Part shown: piece by piece, positions 16,178 to 25,092 of the stretch
Layout: each line of letters opens with the position of its first letter
Numbering within the stretch: position 1 is the first letter of the stretch
Assembly: GCA_030041005.1 (NCBI GenBank)
Contig: JASHOR010000179.1
Coordinates: 1-32,353, forward strand
Reading direction: 5' to 3'
DNA from: Xanthobacteraceae bacterium
GTDB lineage: Bacteria; Pseudomonadota; Alphaproteobacteria; Rhizobiales; Xanthobacteraceae
DNA: 32,353 nt
Position numbers and translations under genes: made by a program
The notes under the pieces: model-generated
The model's input: the letters and a program-made list of their open reading frames with translations, nothing else
What the model was told of the DNA's origin: nothing
Databases searched by the model: none

Positions 16178-16981
16178 TCAATCGACCTCCAATATGTCGG
16201 CGATGCCGCGGACCAGTCGGCTGTGGCGCTCGCCGGCGGCGCCCTGACGCGCCGCAGCGGCGGATCCGCCGACACCAAGATAACGCTCGGCAATGTCCAC
16301 GCGACCGAGCAGTTCACGACCGCTTCCCTGCAGCACAATCCGTCCCATCTCGATGACGTAGGCGCGATCCGCGATCGCGAGCGTCATCTGCGCGTTCTGC
16401 TCGGACAGCAGGATTGCGATCCCGGCCGCCCGTAGCCGATCGATGAGGCGGAAAATCTCCGCCACCAGTGTCGGCGCCAAACCCAGCGACGGCTCATCAA
16501 GCACGAGGAGCTTCGGCTCGATCATCAGCGCGCGGGCGATCGAAAGCATCTGCTGCTGGCCGCCGGAAAGGTTGCCTGCCGCGTCGTCGAGCCGCTCGCG
16601 CAGCGGCGCGAACAACTCGCACACCGCGGCCACCCGCTCTCGCATCCAGGTTTCGCCGCGCTGCCGCCGCAGCACGTAGGCGCCGAGCCGCAGGTTGTCG
16701 GCAACCGTCAACCCGGCGACGATCTGGCGGCCCTCCGGCGCATGGGCCATGCCGAGCCGGATACGGACCCACGGCGGCAAGTGTTCGACGGCCGTCCCCG
16801 CCAGCCGAATCTGTCCGCGCTTCGCCGGAAGAAGTCCCGCGATCGTTTTGGCAAGCGTGGTCTTGCCGGCACCGTTGGCGCCGATCAGGGCGACGATCTC
16901 GCCGGCGCGGACCTCCAGATCGACGCCGTGAAGCACGACGAGATCGCGGTAGCCGGATTCGATGGCGGTCAACTGCAGCAT
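16178..16981 (-). CDS. livF: Branched-chain amino acid-type ABC transporter ATPase, LivF-like
   Basis: 267 residues. Walker A GANGAGKT, Q-loop region MAHAPEGRQIVAGLTVADNL, signature LSGGQQQMLSIARAL, Walker B LLVLDEPSLGLAP, and the switch His replaced by Gln in LLSEQNAQ, as is usual for LivF. HAPEGR after the Walker A region is a LivF hallmark. The ATG follows the TGA of the fused livHMG gene with no gap. A C-terminal tail of about 30 residues (AAAARQGAAGERHS and on) goes beyond the normal 235. It energises import together with the fused protein. Confidence 0.93.
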   Translation of the reverse strand: MLQLTAIESGYRDLVVLHGVDLEVRAGEIVALIGANGAGKTTLAKTIAGLLPAKRGQIRLAGTAVEHLPPWVRIRLGMAHAPEGRQIVAGLTVADNLRLGAYVLRRQRGETWMRERVAAVCELFAPLRERLDDAAGNLSGGQQQMLSIARALMIEPKLLVLDEPSLGLAPTLVAEIFRLIDRLRAAGIAILLSEQNAQMTLAIADRAYVIEMGRIVLQGSGRELLGRVDIAERYLGVGGSAAAARQGAAGERHSRLVRGIADILEVD

Positions 16982-19693
16982 TCAGTCGGCCTTTGCCTCG
17001 ACGCCGAGATAGGCTTCGATGACGCGCTGGTCGCGCTGGACCTCGCGCGGCGTGCCGCGGGCGAGCAGTTTCCCCAGATCGAGAACGATCACCTGATCGG
17101 CGATATCCATCACCAGCGCCATATTGTGCTCGACCACGAGGATCGTCAGGCCGGCGTCGCGAACCCCGCAAAGCAGAGTGGCAAGCTCGGCGGTCTCCGC
17201 ATCGTTGAGTCCCGCCGCCGGCTCGTCAAGCAGCAGAAGCCGCGGACGCGCCATCAGGGCGCGACATACTTCGAGCAGCTTCTGCGCCCCCATCGGCAAT
17301 ATCGTCGCGGCATCGTCGCGGAAACGGTCAAGGCCGACGAGAGCGAGCAGCGCTTCGGCGCGCCGACGCAGCAATCTCTCCTCGTGCAGGGCCGACGGCA
17401 GCCACAGCATATGGGCTGCCGCCCCGCGCTTGACGCAGCGGTGCGCGCCGGCAAGGAGATTTTCCAACGTCGTCATGCCGGGAAAAACACGCGCCGTCTG
17501 AAACGTGCGCATCAGTCCGAGGGCCGCGACCGCTCCCGGAGCAAGCCCGCGAAGCGACCGTCCGTAAAAGTGCACTTCGCCGCTGTCGGGCGAAAACAGG
17601 TTGGTGATGAGATTGAAGACGGTGGTCTTGCCGGCGCCATTGGGGCCGATCAGCGCGCTTATGCTGCCGTCGGGCACCGCGAAAGACAGACCCGCGACGG
17701 CTTGAACGCCGCCAAATCGTATCGCCAGGTCGCGGGCGTCGAGCGCCGGTACGCCGGCAGCGACGGTGTCGCGGCGCGGCTGCGCCGGCAGCTTGGAGGC
17801 CGCTATCGCATCCGTCGCGGCGGCGCGCGGCGGGCCCGGCGAGCCGCGACGTTCCACTACGCGCCACACTGCCCCGAGAATGCCGTCCGGCAGATATTGA
17901 AACGCGAGCACAAGAACGGCGCCTTCGACCAAGGTCTTGTAGAGGGCAATCGGCTGAAACGCGACCGGCAACAGCGTCAGCAACGCGGCCCCCGCCAATC
18001 CGCCCACCAGCGTCCCCTGGCCGCCGACGATCAGCATCGTGATCATATCGAACGAGCGCTGCGTCGCGACCATTTCCGGCGAGAGGAAATGAAAATCAAA
18101 GGCGAGCAGGCTGCCGGATAGGGACGCGAGCGCGGCGCTGATCGCGAACGCCGCCATCTTGTGCCGGGGCACGTTGATGCCGAGCGCCTCGGCGGCGGTC
18201 TGGTCGGCGCGGATGGCCTGCAGCGCACGGCCGAAATCCGAGCGCATGGCGCCGGCAAGCGCTCCGACCAACACGACGATGATGGCCAGCGTCAGGTAAT
18301 ACATGGCGCGCGGGCTGGCGAAGACGAACGGTCCGAGCGCAAAGGAAGGAATTCCGACCAGCCCCGACGGACCGCCGGTGACGTTGACAAGCCCAACCGT
18401 CAAGGAGTCCATCAAAAGGCCGAACGCGAGCGTCGCAAGCGCCAGATACGCGCCGCGAAGCCGCATGGTGACGGCCGAGAGGAGCAGCGCGCAGATCAAG
18501 GAGAGCGCGATCCCGGCGACCGTGCCGACAAGCGGCGACACGCCGTAATTGGTCGCCAGTATCGCGGCCGTATAGCCGCCGAGCGCCATGAAGCCCGCCT
18601 GGCCGAGGTTGACCTGCCCGGCATAGCCCATCAGCACGTCGAGGCCGAGAACGCCGACGAAGAGAATAAGTGTGATGGCGAGAGAACTCATCAGGCCGCC
18701 GCCGACCAGATATGGCAGCGCAATGAGCAGCAGCAGGAGCAGCGTCCCGGCGACGACCACGCTGCGCACACGCGGCCGAACGACCGAGTGCGTCACCCGC
18801 TGTTCCTCGCGCAGGTCGCGACGCGCCCGGCGGCCCGGCACGAACAGCCCCTGCGGCCGGAACAGCAATGTCGCCATCAACAGCGCCAATGCGAGACCGT
18901 CCGCGAACAGCGACGACACATAGCCGGCGGCGAGCTGTTCGGCGACGCCGAGGAATAGCCCGCCTGCGACGGCGCCCGGCAGCGAGCTCATGCCGCCGAG
19001 AGCCACCGCAATGAAGCCGGCATTGGTGAAGAAGTCTCCGGCGTCGAATTGCAGCGACATGATCGGCGCCACCGCCGCGCCGCCGACCGCGCCGATCAGC
19101 GCGGCCAGCGCAAAACTGAAAAGCGAAAGGCGCGCCACGTCGACGCCCATGAAACGCGCCGCCAGCGGATTCTCCGCGCACGCGGACAGCGCCTTGCCGA
19201 CCGCGGTGTGCGTCATCAACAACCAGATGCCGATGATGATGATCGCGGCAAAGCCCGCGACCCACAGCCCCTGGGACGGCACCAGGATGCCGAACACGTT
19301 GATCGGCTGCTCCCCGGAGAATGCGGTCACCGCGTAGGGCTGACTGCCCCACACCACCAGCGCCAGGCCGTCGATGAAGGTGAGGAGCCCCACCGTCAGC
19401 ATCAACATGCTGCTCATGGACAGGCGCGACAGCGCCGGTACGAAGGTGACGGCGCCAAGCACCGTGCCCAGGACGGTCGTGGCCGCAATCGCGGCGAGAA
19501 AGGCGACCGGCAGCGGCCAACCGAGATCGTTCTCGAAGGAGTACAGCGCCAGCGCGCCGATGATGCAGAAGCCGCCCTGCACCAGGTTGATCACGCCGGT
19601 GACGCGAAACACCAGGCTGATGCCCAGCGCGACGATGGCGAAGACGCTGCCCTGCAATATCCCGCCGACCAGGATCTGCGCGAGTTGATCCAT
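16982..19693 (-). CDS. LivH-LivM-LivG triple fusion: two permeases and one ATPase in one chain
   Basis: 903 residues in one unbroken frame. Residues 1 to about 295 are LivH-like (QGSVFAIVALGISLVFRVTG, INLVQGGF, end FRPQGLF). About 305-620 are LivM-like (LDVLMGYAGQVNLGQAGFMA, GGPSGLVGIP, IRADQTAAEALGINV, GGQGTLVGGLAGAAL, end LPDGILGAV). A linker of about 35 residues follows. From about 650 it is LivG-like: FGGVQAVAGLSFAVPDGSIS, Walker A GPNGAGKT (near 682), MRTFQTARVFPGMTTLENLL, Walker B LLLLDEPAAGLND, switch VEHNM. The ABC signature reads LPMGAQKLLE rather than LSxGQ. It pairs with LivF and the binding protein of the adjacent genes. LivM-LivG fusions are known; all three in one chain is uncommon. 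Confidence 0.93.
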   Translation of the reverse strand: MDQLAQILVGGILQGSVFAIVALGISLVFRVTGVINLVQGGFCIIGALALYSFENDLGWPLPVAFLAAIAATTVLGTVLGAVTFVPALSRLSMSSMLMLTVGLLTFIDGLALVVWGSQPYAVTAFSGEQPINVFGILVPSQGLWVAGFAAIIIIGIWLLMTHTAVGKALSACAENPLAARFMGVDVARLSLFSFALAALIGAVGGAAVAPIMSLQFDAGDFFTNAGFIAVALGGMSSLPGAVAGGLFLGVAEQLAAGYVSSLFADGLALALLMATLLFRPQGLFVPGRRARRDLREEQRVTHSVVRPRVRSVVVAGTLLLLLLIALPYLVGGGLMSSLAITLILFVGVLGLDVLMGYAGQVNLGQAGFMALGGYTAAILATNYGVSPLVGTVAGIALSLICALLLSAVTMRLRGAYLALATLAFGLLMDSLTVGLVNVTGGPSGLVGIPSFALGPFVFASPRAMYYLTLAIIVVLVGALAGAMRSDFGRALQAIRADQTAAEALGINVPRHKMAAFAISAALASLSGSLLAFDFHFLSPEMVATQRSFDMITMLIVGGQGTLVGGLAGAALLTLLPVAFQPIALYKTLVEGAVLVLAFQYLPDGILGAVWRVVERRGSPGPPRAAATDAIAASKLPAQPRRDTVAAGVPALDARDLAIRFGGVQAVAGLSFAVPDGSISALIGPNGAGKTTVFNLITNLFSPDSGEVHFYGRSLRGLAPGAVAALGLMRTFQTARVFPGMTTLENLLAGAHRCVKRGAAAHMLWLPSALHEERLLRRRAEALLALVGLDRFRDDAATILPMGAQKLLEVCRALMARPRLLLLDEPAAGLNDAETAELATLLCGVRDAGLTILVVEHNMALVMDIADQVIVLDLGKLLARGTPREVQRDQRVIEAYLGVEAKAD

Positions 19694-19754
19694 GGCCGGC
19701 GGGGCTCAGGCCGCGAGCGGTGTACGCGAGCTTCGGCTCAAGGAGCGCGACCTG

Positions 19755-20954
19755 TTAATTGAGCGGCGCCCCGCCCGGCTGCGCGAGCCAGACCCACGAC
19801 TGCGTCTTGGCGTCGTAGGTGGTCACCGTGGCGGCGTCCGCGCCTACTCCGCGCTGCGGATATTTCTTGAAATTATAGATGCCGTCGACGCCGGGAAAGT
19901 CCGTCAGACCGTCGATGTACTGCCGCAACTGCGCGGCGGTGGCGCTGGTGCCGAGCTTGCGCAACGCGGACGCCACAATAAGGCCGGCATCCCACGACGT
20001 CCCCACCATGTTGTCGGCCTTGAGCCCGCGCTTCTTCAACGTGGCGTACATCGCCTGCTGCGCGCTATCGACACGCGGATCAAGCTTCACGCTTGGCGGA
20101 TGCGGCGGATAAAGGGCGGAGGACAAAATCAATTGCTTCGGCAGGAACGACTGCCATTGCTTCATCGCCGCGAAGGTCTGGTTGCCGCTGGTCGGCGCCA
20201 CCGGCAGATCGACGCCCTCCTGGGCCATGCCGCGAAACACGGTCGCCGCCGGAGCGCCTGTGGTCCAGGCGACGATCGCCTGGGCGCCCGAACCCTTGAT
20301 GCGCGCGATCTGCGCTGCGACGGAGACGTCCGAGGGATTGAAATGCTCCTTGATCAGGAGCTGCATTTTGCCTTTGTTCTCCGGATATTGCAGCACTCCG
20401 GCGAGCGAACGATCGCCATCCTGGCCGCTCGCGTCAGTGGTCATCAGCGACGCGATCTTGGTCCAGCCTTTCATCCGGAAATAGCGAATCACCGCCGCGA
20501 TCTGATCGGTCGACGAGGAGCTCGTCGAGAAAACGTAGCTGCCCGCCTTCGGATGGATGCCCGGCGACAGGCAATATTGCAGCGGTCCGTTCGTCATCAG
20601 CGGCGCCATGGCGAGACACATGGCGACGAGGCTTGAACCCATCACCACCGACGGCCGCGAACCGAGAACCTGACTGGCGAGCTGGACCGCCACCTGCGGC
20701 TGCGTCTGGTCGTCGCGGAAAATGAAATTGAGCTTCTCCCCGCCGATGCCGCCCGTGGCGTTGATCTGGTCCTGCAGCGCCGACAAGCTGTCTTTCTGCC
20801 CTTGCCCGACGAACGCGGCGCTGCCGGTGAGCGGCACGATGACATTGATGTCGTACGTTCCGGCGGCGAACGCCGCACTCGACAGCATCGCTGCGCCGGC
20901 GACGACGCCGATCAAACCGGCGCACGGACGTCCGATCAGACGGGCAACGTTCAT
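19755..20954 (-). CDS. livK: Periplasmic substrate-binding protein of the liv-type transporter
   Basis: 399 residues from the ATG at 20954, which follows AGGAGGAG by five bases; the frame is open to 21020 but this ribosome site fixes the start. A signal peptide is evident: MNVARLIGRPCAGLIGVVAG then AAMLSSAAFA, with cleavage after AFA. The mature part has INVIVPLTGSAAFVGQGQKD, typical of type I periplasmic binding proteins of the Leu/Ile/Val and amide family. Substrate is not predictable from sequence. It is the first gene of the livK-livHMG-livF operon (61-bp gap to the fusion). Confidence 0.9.
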   Translation of the reverse strand: MNVARLIGRPCAGLIGVVAGAAMLSSAAFAAGTYDINVIVPLTGSAAFVGQGQKDSLSALQDQINATGGIGGEKLNFIFRDDQTQPQVAVQLASQVLGSRPSVVMGSSLVAMCLAMAPLMTNGPLQYCLSPGIHPKAGSYVFSTSSSSTDQIAAVIRYFRMKGWTKIASLMTTDASGQDGDRSLAGVLQYPENKGKMQLLIKEHFNPSDVSVAAQIARIKGSGAQAIVAWTTGAPAATVFRGMAQEGVDLPVAPTSGNQTFAAMKQWQSFLPKQLILSSALYPPHPPSVKLDPRVDSAQQAMYATLKKRGLKADNMVGTSWDAGLIVASALRKLGTSATAAQLRQYIDGLTDFPGVDGIYNFKKYPQRGVGADAATVTTYDAKTQSWVWLAQPGGAPLN

Positions 20955-20991
20955 TTTTCTCCTCCTGGGTAGCGATGCTCCCTCGCCGCGC

Positions 20992-21020
20992 AGAACATCA
21001 CGGACCGGCCGAGGCGTCAA
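20992..21020 (-). promoter_or_regulatory. livK: Candidate sigma70-type promoter of the liv operon
   Basis: On the minus strand, TTGACG (21015-21020) and TGTTCT (20992-20997) are separated by 17 bp, with TGA before the -10 as a possible extended element. It lies 38 bp upstream of the livK start codon. The -10 is weak (3 of 6). Confidence 0.4.
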
Positions 21021-21049
21021 TTGTCGGAAATGTCACCGGCATTCGCGGC

Positions 21050-21074
21050 GGCTTGCGATCAGGCGTGTTATCTG
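21050..21074. repeat. Left copy of a 25-bp direct repeat around the toxin-antitoxin cassette
   Basis: It begins GGCTTGCGATCAGG and ends GTGTTATCTG. It is identical to 21779-21803. The following bases also agree (GCCG against ACCG). On the minus strand it lies 30 bp upstream of the putative liv promoter. Confidence 0.9.
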
Positions 21075-21100
21075 GCCGCGCATCCCCAGACGCTCCTGTT

Positions 21101-21436
21101 TCACGATCGAGCAAGGCCCAAGACGATCAGCAGCGCGCGATCGAGTTGCTCGCGCGTCGGCGCATCAAGCGCACCGATGACGCGGCGGATTCGGTCCCGC
21201 CGTGCGGCAAACAGCTTGTCGGTCATGATTTGCGACTGAACCCGAAGGCCGCTATTGCCGTCAGGTTGAAGCGTGGGCCTGATCGATAGCCGCTCCATCA
21301 ACGTCGATGTGATTGGGCAAGCCAAAACGCTCGTCGTCATCTCGCCGAGTTCGCCGGCTTGAACGATCACGACCGGACGAGGCCGGCCAAGTTCGCCTTG
21401 GGCGACGATGGCAATATCGCCTCGCTTCAGCGCCAT
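21101..21436 (-). CDS. MazF/PemK-type endoribonuclease toxin
   Basis: 111 residues. MALKRGDIAIVAQGELGRPRPVVIVQ has the MazF/PemK opening (GDI, then RP-V-V). CPITSTLMERLSIRPTL and LRVQSQIMTDKLFAARRDRI follow the family pattern, including the conserved Thr/Ser near SQIMTDK and a small basic C-terminal helix. MazF toxins cleave mRNA at short sequences; the target here is not predictable. It overlaps the antitoxin gene by 10 bp and is second in the pair, the usual order. Length fits. Confidence 0.87.
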   Translation of the reverse strand: MALKRGDIAIVAQGELGRPRPVVIVQAGELGEMTTSVLACPITSTLMERLSIRPTLQPDGNSGLRVQSQIMTDKLFAARRDRIRRVIGALDAPTREQLDRALLIVLGLARS

Positions 21437-21669
21437 TCGCTGAAGTCGCTGCCGGCCTCGATCCAGTTGTCGATCTCGCCATTTTCCGGGTGCTTCGCCA
21501 ACAGCCGGCCCTGACGGCGCAGGTCGGCGCGGACCGTCGAGTTGCGCAGATCAGGCACCCAGAACTGAACCGGCCGCAGGCCCTGCGCGCGCAGCCGCTT
21601 GCGCCGCGCGGCCATGCGCTCGCGCGGGGTCTTGGGGATGGCTTTGCTCTTGCGCGGCGTGGTCGTCAT
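21427..21669 (-). CDS. MazE-like antitoxin (DUF3018 type)
   Basis: 80 residues. TPRERMAARRKRLRAQGLRP then VQFWVPDLRN is the DUF3018/antitoxin MazE-like pattern: a basic N-terminal DNA-binding region followed by an acidic toxin-contacting tail (HPENGEIDNWIEAGSDFSEW). The ATG at 21669 has no clear ribosome site; the leader is very short if the palindrome 9 bp upstream holds the -10. The same frame stays open upstream, without any ATG, GTG or TTG, through a DUF4258-like remnant to about 21817. Confidence 0.85.
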   Translation of the reverse strand: MTTTPRKSKAIPKTPRERMAARRKRLRAQGLRPVQFWVPDLRNSTVRADLRRQGRLLAKHPENGEIDNWIEAGSDFSEWR

Positions 21670-21677
21670 GCCGGAAA

Positions 21678-21691
21678 CGTAACATGTTACG
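21678..21691. promoter_or_regulatory. Operator-like palindrome of the toxin-antitoxin operon
   Basis: CGTAACATGTTACG is a perfect 14-bp palindrome starting nine bases upstream of the antitoxin ATG. On the minus strand it contains TAACAT, a fair -10 box. MazE-type antitoxins bind such palindromes to repress their own operon (family knowledge). No good -35 is seen. Confidence 0.5.
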
Positions 21692-21695
21692 CGGC

Positions 21696-21804
21696 GCGGC
21701 GCAAACTCCCTTTCGATGCAGCTCAGATCAAGCTTGCGTTCCGCGATGGCGTCTTGGGCCTGCTTTGTGAAGCGCAGGGGCTTGCGATCAGGCGTGTTAT
21801 CTGA
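21696..21804 (-). pseudogene. DUF4258-like coding remnant without a start codon
   Basis: On the minus strand the frame reads SDNTPDRKPLRFTKQAQDAI then AERKLDLSCIEREFAPR. RFT-x-A-Q-x-x-I-A-ER is the opening signature of DUF4258 proteins, small toxin-like proteins. The frame has a stop at about 21818 and no ATG, GTG or TTG before the motif. It runs on in the same frame into the MazE-like antitoxin. The rest of the DUF4258 domain is missing. The first codons coincide with the direct repeat. I read this as a fossil truncated when the cassette formed; an unusual start codon is the alternative. Confidence 0.45.
21779..21803. repeat. Right copy of the 25-bp direct repeat
   Basis: Identical to 21050-21074. 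The two copies are 729 bp apart (start to start) and enclose the toxin, antitoxin, operator and most of the DUF4258-like remnant. It ends 30 bp from the lepA stop codon. Confidence 0.9.
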
Positions 21805-21833
21805 CCGTGGCCGTAAGAATCACCGTCGAGCCT

Positions 21834-23639
21834 CTACACATCCACCTTCAGCGCCGCGATGAACGCTTCCTGCGGGATATCGACCTTGCCGAACTGGCGC
21901 ATGCGCTTCTTGCCCTCTTTCTGCTTCTCCAGAAGCTTGCGTTTGCGCGTCACGTCGCCGCCGTAGCATTTCGCCGTCACGTCCTTGCGGAACGCACGCA
22001 CCGTCTCGCGCGCGATGATCTTGCCGCCGATGGCGGCCTGGATCGGCACCTGGAACATGTGCGGCGGAATGAGTTCCTTGAGCTTTTCCGCCATGGCGCG
22101 TCCGCGACTCTCCGCGCGGGTGCGATGCACCAGCATGGCGAGCGCGTCCACCGGCTCGCCGTTGACCAGCATCGAAAGCTTGACCAGGTCCGACGGCCGG
22201 TAATCGGTGAGGTGGTAGTCGAACGAGGCGTAGCCGCGCGAGACGGATTTGAGCCGGTCATAGAAATCGAACACCACCTCGTTGAGCGGCAGATCGTATT
22301 TCACCAGCGCGCGGTTGCCGACGTAGGTCAGCTCCTTCTGCTCGCCGCGGCGGTCCTGACAGAGTTTGAGCACCGCGCCCAAATGTTCGTCGGGCGTCAG
22401 GATGGTGGCCTCGATCCACGGCTCGCGGATCTCCTCGATGTGATTGGGATCCGGCATATCGACCGGATTGTGAATCTCCAGCTCCTGGCCGCTGCGCAGC
22501 TTGATCTTGTAGATCACCGACGGGGCGGTCGCGATCAGGTTGAGATTGAACTCGCGTTCGAGCCGTTCCTGGATGATCTCCAGGTGCAGCAAGCCGAGAA
22601 AGCCGCAGCGGAAGCCGAAGCCGAGCGCGGCGGACGTTTCCATCTCGTAGGAGAAGCTGGCGTCGTTCAATCGCAGCCTGCCCATGGCGGCGCGGAGCGC
22701 CTCGAAATCGGCGGCATCGACGGGAAACAGTCCGCAGAACACCACCGGGATGGCCGGGCGGAAGCCCGGCAGCGGCGCCGCGACCGGCTTCTTGTCGTCG
22801 GTGATGGTGTCGCCGACGCGGGTGTCGGCCACTTCGCGGATCGAAGCGGTGAGGAAACCGATCTCGCCGGGGCCAAGCTCGTCGCACTCCACGCGCTTTG
22901 GCGTGAACACGCCGACGCGGTCGACGTCGTAGGCCGCGCCGGTGCCCATCATGCGGATGCGCTGGCCTTTTTTCAGCACACCATCGACGACACGGAACAG
23001 CACGACGACGCCGAGATAGGCGTCATACCAGGAGTCAACGAGCAGCGCCTTGAGCGGCGCCGCCGCATCACCCTTGGGCGGCGGCAGGCGATGCACGATG
23101 GCTTCCAACACCTCGGGCACGTTGAGCCCGGTCTTCGCCGAAATCAGAATCGCATCGGACGCATCGAGCCCGATCACGTCCTCGATCTGCCGCTTGACCT
23201 TGTCGGGCTCGGCGGCCGGCAGATCGACCTTGTTGAGCACCGGGACGATCTCGTGGTTGTTGTCGATCGCCTGGTACACGTTGGCCAAAGTCTGCGCCTC
23301 GACGCCCTGGGAGGCGTCGACCACGAGGAGCGAGCCTTCGCAGGCGGCGAGCGAGCGGTTCACCTCGTAGGCGAAGTCGACATGGCCGGGCGTGTCGATG
23401 AGGTTGAGCACATAGTTCCCGCCGTCGCGGGCGCGATAAGCAAGCCGAACCGTCTGCGCCTTGATGGTGATGCCGCGCTCGCGCTCGATGTCCATCGAAT
23501 CGAGCACCTGCTCGACCATCTCCCGCTCTTCGAGCCCGCCGGTGAGCTGGATGAGCCGGTCGGCGAGCGTCGATTTGCCGTGGTCGATATGGGCGATGAT
23601 CGAGAAATTGCGGATGTTTGCGATCGGTGTCGCGGTCAT
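21834..23639 (-). CDS. lepA: Elongation factor 4 (LepA)
   Basis: 601 residues from the ATG at 23639 ([20 protein letters not shown]), the normal LepA length; the frame is open to 23774 but the family starts here. G1 [10 protein letters not shown]3 DTPGHVDF, G4 NKVDLPAA, and the EF4-specific C-terminal domain ending with [20 protein letters not shown]. LepA is a ribosome-bound GTPase that acts on stalled or early translation. The downstream neighbour is the toxin-antitoxin cassette. No unusual residue is seen. Confidence 0.97.
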   Translation of the reverse strand: MTATPIANIRNFSIIAHIDHGKSTLADRLIQLTGGLEEREMVEQVLDSMDIERERGITIKAQTVRLAYRARDGGNYVLNLIDTPGHVDFAYEVNRSLAACEGSLLVVDASQGVEAQTLANVYQAIDNNHEIVPVLNKVDLPAAEPDKVKRQIEDVIGLDASDAILISAKTGLNVPEVLEAIVHRLPPPKGDAAAPLKALLVDSWYDAYLGVVVLFRVVDGVLKKGQRIRMMGTGAAYDVDRVGVFTPKRVECDELGPGEIGFLTASIREVADTRVGDTITDDKKPVAAPLPGFRPAIPVVFCGLFPVDAADFEALRAAMGRLRLNDASFSYEMETSAALGFGFRCGFLGLLHLEIIQERLEREFNLNLIATAPSVIYKIKLRSGQELEIHNPVDMPDPNHIEEIREPWIEATILTPDEHLGAVLKLCQDRRGEQKELTYVGNRALVKYDLPLNEVVFDFYDRLKSVSRGYASFDYHLTDYRPSDLVKLSMLVNGEPVDALAMLVHRTRAESRGRAMAEKLKELIPPHMFQVPIQAAIGGKIIARETVRAFRKDVTAKCYGGDVTRKRKLLEKQKEGKKRMRQFGKVDIPQEAFIAALKVDV

Positions 23640-23670
23640 GGCGGGCAGATAACATCGGGGGGAGAGGGCG

Positions 23671-23706
23671 GCAAGCGGTCCGGGATCGGCGATCAAGACC
23701 GCTTGC
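23671..23706 (-). terminator. Stem-loop after the GT2-GtrA gene
   Basis: GCAAGCGGTC (23671-23680) pairs perfectly with GACCGCTTGC (23697-23706), loop 16. It sits 48 bp past the stop of the minus-strand glycosyltransferase and upstream of lepA. No T-run follows, so termination is only probable. Confidence 0.45.
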
Positions 23707-23754
23707 GCGGCGGTGTTGCATATATCCGAACCGCTGCGCGGTGCGGGCGCGTCG

Positions 23755-24915
23755 CTACCGCTGCCGCCACACAAAGGCGGCGCTGACGACGAAATTCCAT
23801 ACCGTGCCGATCAGCGCTCCGCCGAGGCCGGCAATCCACCAGACGCTATCGTAATCGTAAATCCAGGTGGCGATCCCGACGTTGGACACCGCGCCGATGC
23901 CGCAGATCACCTGAAAGCGCATGAGCCCGGTGAGGAAATGCCGACCGGTGAGCCGTTGATCGCGGTAGGTGAACAGGTTGTTGAGGACGAAATTCCAACC
24001 GATGGCGACGATGGTGGCGACCGTCTGTCCGGTGCCGAAGGAAAAAGCGGCAGCCAAAACGATCCGCAGTACGCTCAGGTGAACTCCGATGCCGGACAAC
24101 CCGACCAGACAGAACAGCAAGAAGCGGGCCGATACCGCGTCATTGGTAAGCTTGGCCGTCAATAGCGCGGCAAAATCGAAGGCGATCTTGCTGTCGAGCT
24201 TGCTCTCGCCATGGCGGCGCTCGCGGAAGGCGGACGGCAGTTCGACGACGCGCAGGCGGCCGGACTTCGTTGCCAGGATATCGAGCAGGATCTTGAAACC
24301 CTGCGAGGAGATCGACGGCGCCAGCGGTTCGAAGGCGCTGCGCCGGATCATGAAATAGCCGCTCATCGGATCGGTCAGCTTGATGCCGAGGACGCGCTGC
24401 ACCAGCACATTCGACCACCGGCTCAAGCGGGCGCGCTGCCTCGACAGGCCCGCGGCCGAGCCGCCGGACAGATAGCGGCTCGCCACCACGAGATCGATCG
24501 GCTCGCTGCGAAGCCGGGCAAGCATGTCGGCCAGCACCGTCTCGTCATGCTGCAGGTCGGCGTCCATGACCGCGAGATAGCGGGCCTGACTCGCCAGCAT
24601 GCCTTCCAGGCAGGCGCCAGCGAGGCCGCGGCGGCCGATACGACACAGGCAGCGCACGCGATCGTCCGCCTCGCCGATCTCGCGCGCCACGGCCGCAGTC
24701 CCGTCGGGAGAATTGTCGTCGACGAACAGCACTTCCCACGCGCAGCCGGAGAGAACCCGCGCCAGCCGGTCAACCAGGATCGGGACATTGGCGCGCTCGT
24801 TGAAAGTAGGGACGATGACGCTGAGTTCCGGGGCCGGCCGCGGAACGGAGTCGGGCTCGTGCGCAAGCGGCGCGGAGGAAGTTGCCGGGTAGGCTCCGTC
24901 CATGGCGATTGACAT
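23755..24915 (-). CDS. GT2 glycosyltransferase fused to a GtrA membrane domain
   Basis: 386 residues from the ATG at 24915 ([13 protein letters not shown]); the ATG at 24903 is also possible. The first half is a dolichol-phosphate-mannose-synthase-like GT2: [37 protein letters not shown] (the DxD metal site), [18 protein letters not shown]. The second half (from about residue 250) has four helices with [14 protein letters not shown] and [17 protein letters not shown], the GtrA family. Such proteins transfer a sugar to polyprenyl phosphate and help flip it. The divergent GT39-like gene could use that lipid-linked sugar. A frame extending to 26334 is antisense to that neighbour. Confidence 0.9.
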   Translation of the reverse strand: MSIAMDGAYPATSSAPLAHEPDSVPRPAPELSVIVPTFNERANVPILVDRLARVLSGCAWEVLFVDDNSPDGTAAVAREIGEADDRVRCLCRIGRRGLAGACLEGMLASQARYLAVMDADLQHDETVLADMLARLRSEPIDLVVASRYLSGGSAAGLSRQRARLSRWSNVLVQRVLGIKLTDPMSGYFMIRRSAFEPLAPSISSQGFKILLDILATKSGRLRVVELPSAFRERRHGESKLDSKIAFDFAALLTAKLTNDAVSARFLLFCLVGLSGIGVHLSVLRIVLAAAFSFGTGQTVATIVAIGWNFVLNNLFTYRDQRLTGRHFLTGLMRFQVICGIGAVSNVGIATWIYDYDSVWWIAGLGGALIGTVWNFVVSAAFVWRQR

Positions 24916-25092
24916 AGCGCGGGCCGCCGAAAAATTGCAATGCGTCCGGGCTCGGCCATCCGACGCACGTGTGGACCCGGATTCATGCGGCACAGCGTGA
25001 AATAAGGTCTCGACCGCAGCTTCTCGCGTCCAGAGCCTGCTGAGACCGAACAGGCGCTTGTGCCGAGCGGTTGCGGATGGCATGGCTTGGCG

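Noticed and set aside
16140-16180. FNR/NnrR box upstream of nnrS
   Set aside because: Only a half-site like TTGAT is present on the minus strand; no matching second half at the right spacing.
21807-23786. 659-codon open frame on the plus strand
   Set aside because: Antisense to lepA, which is beyond doubt.
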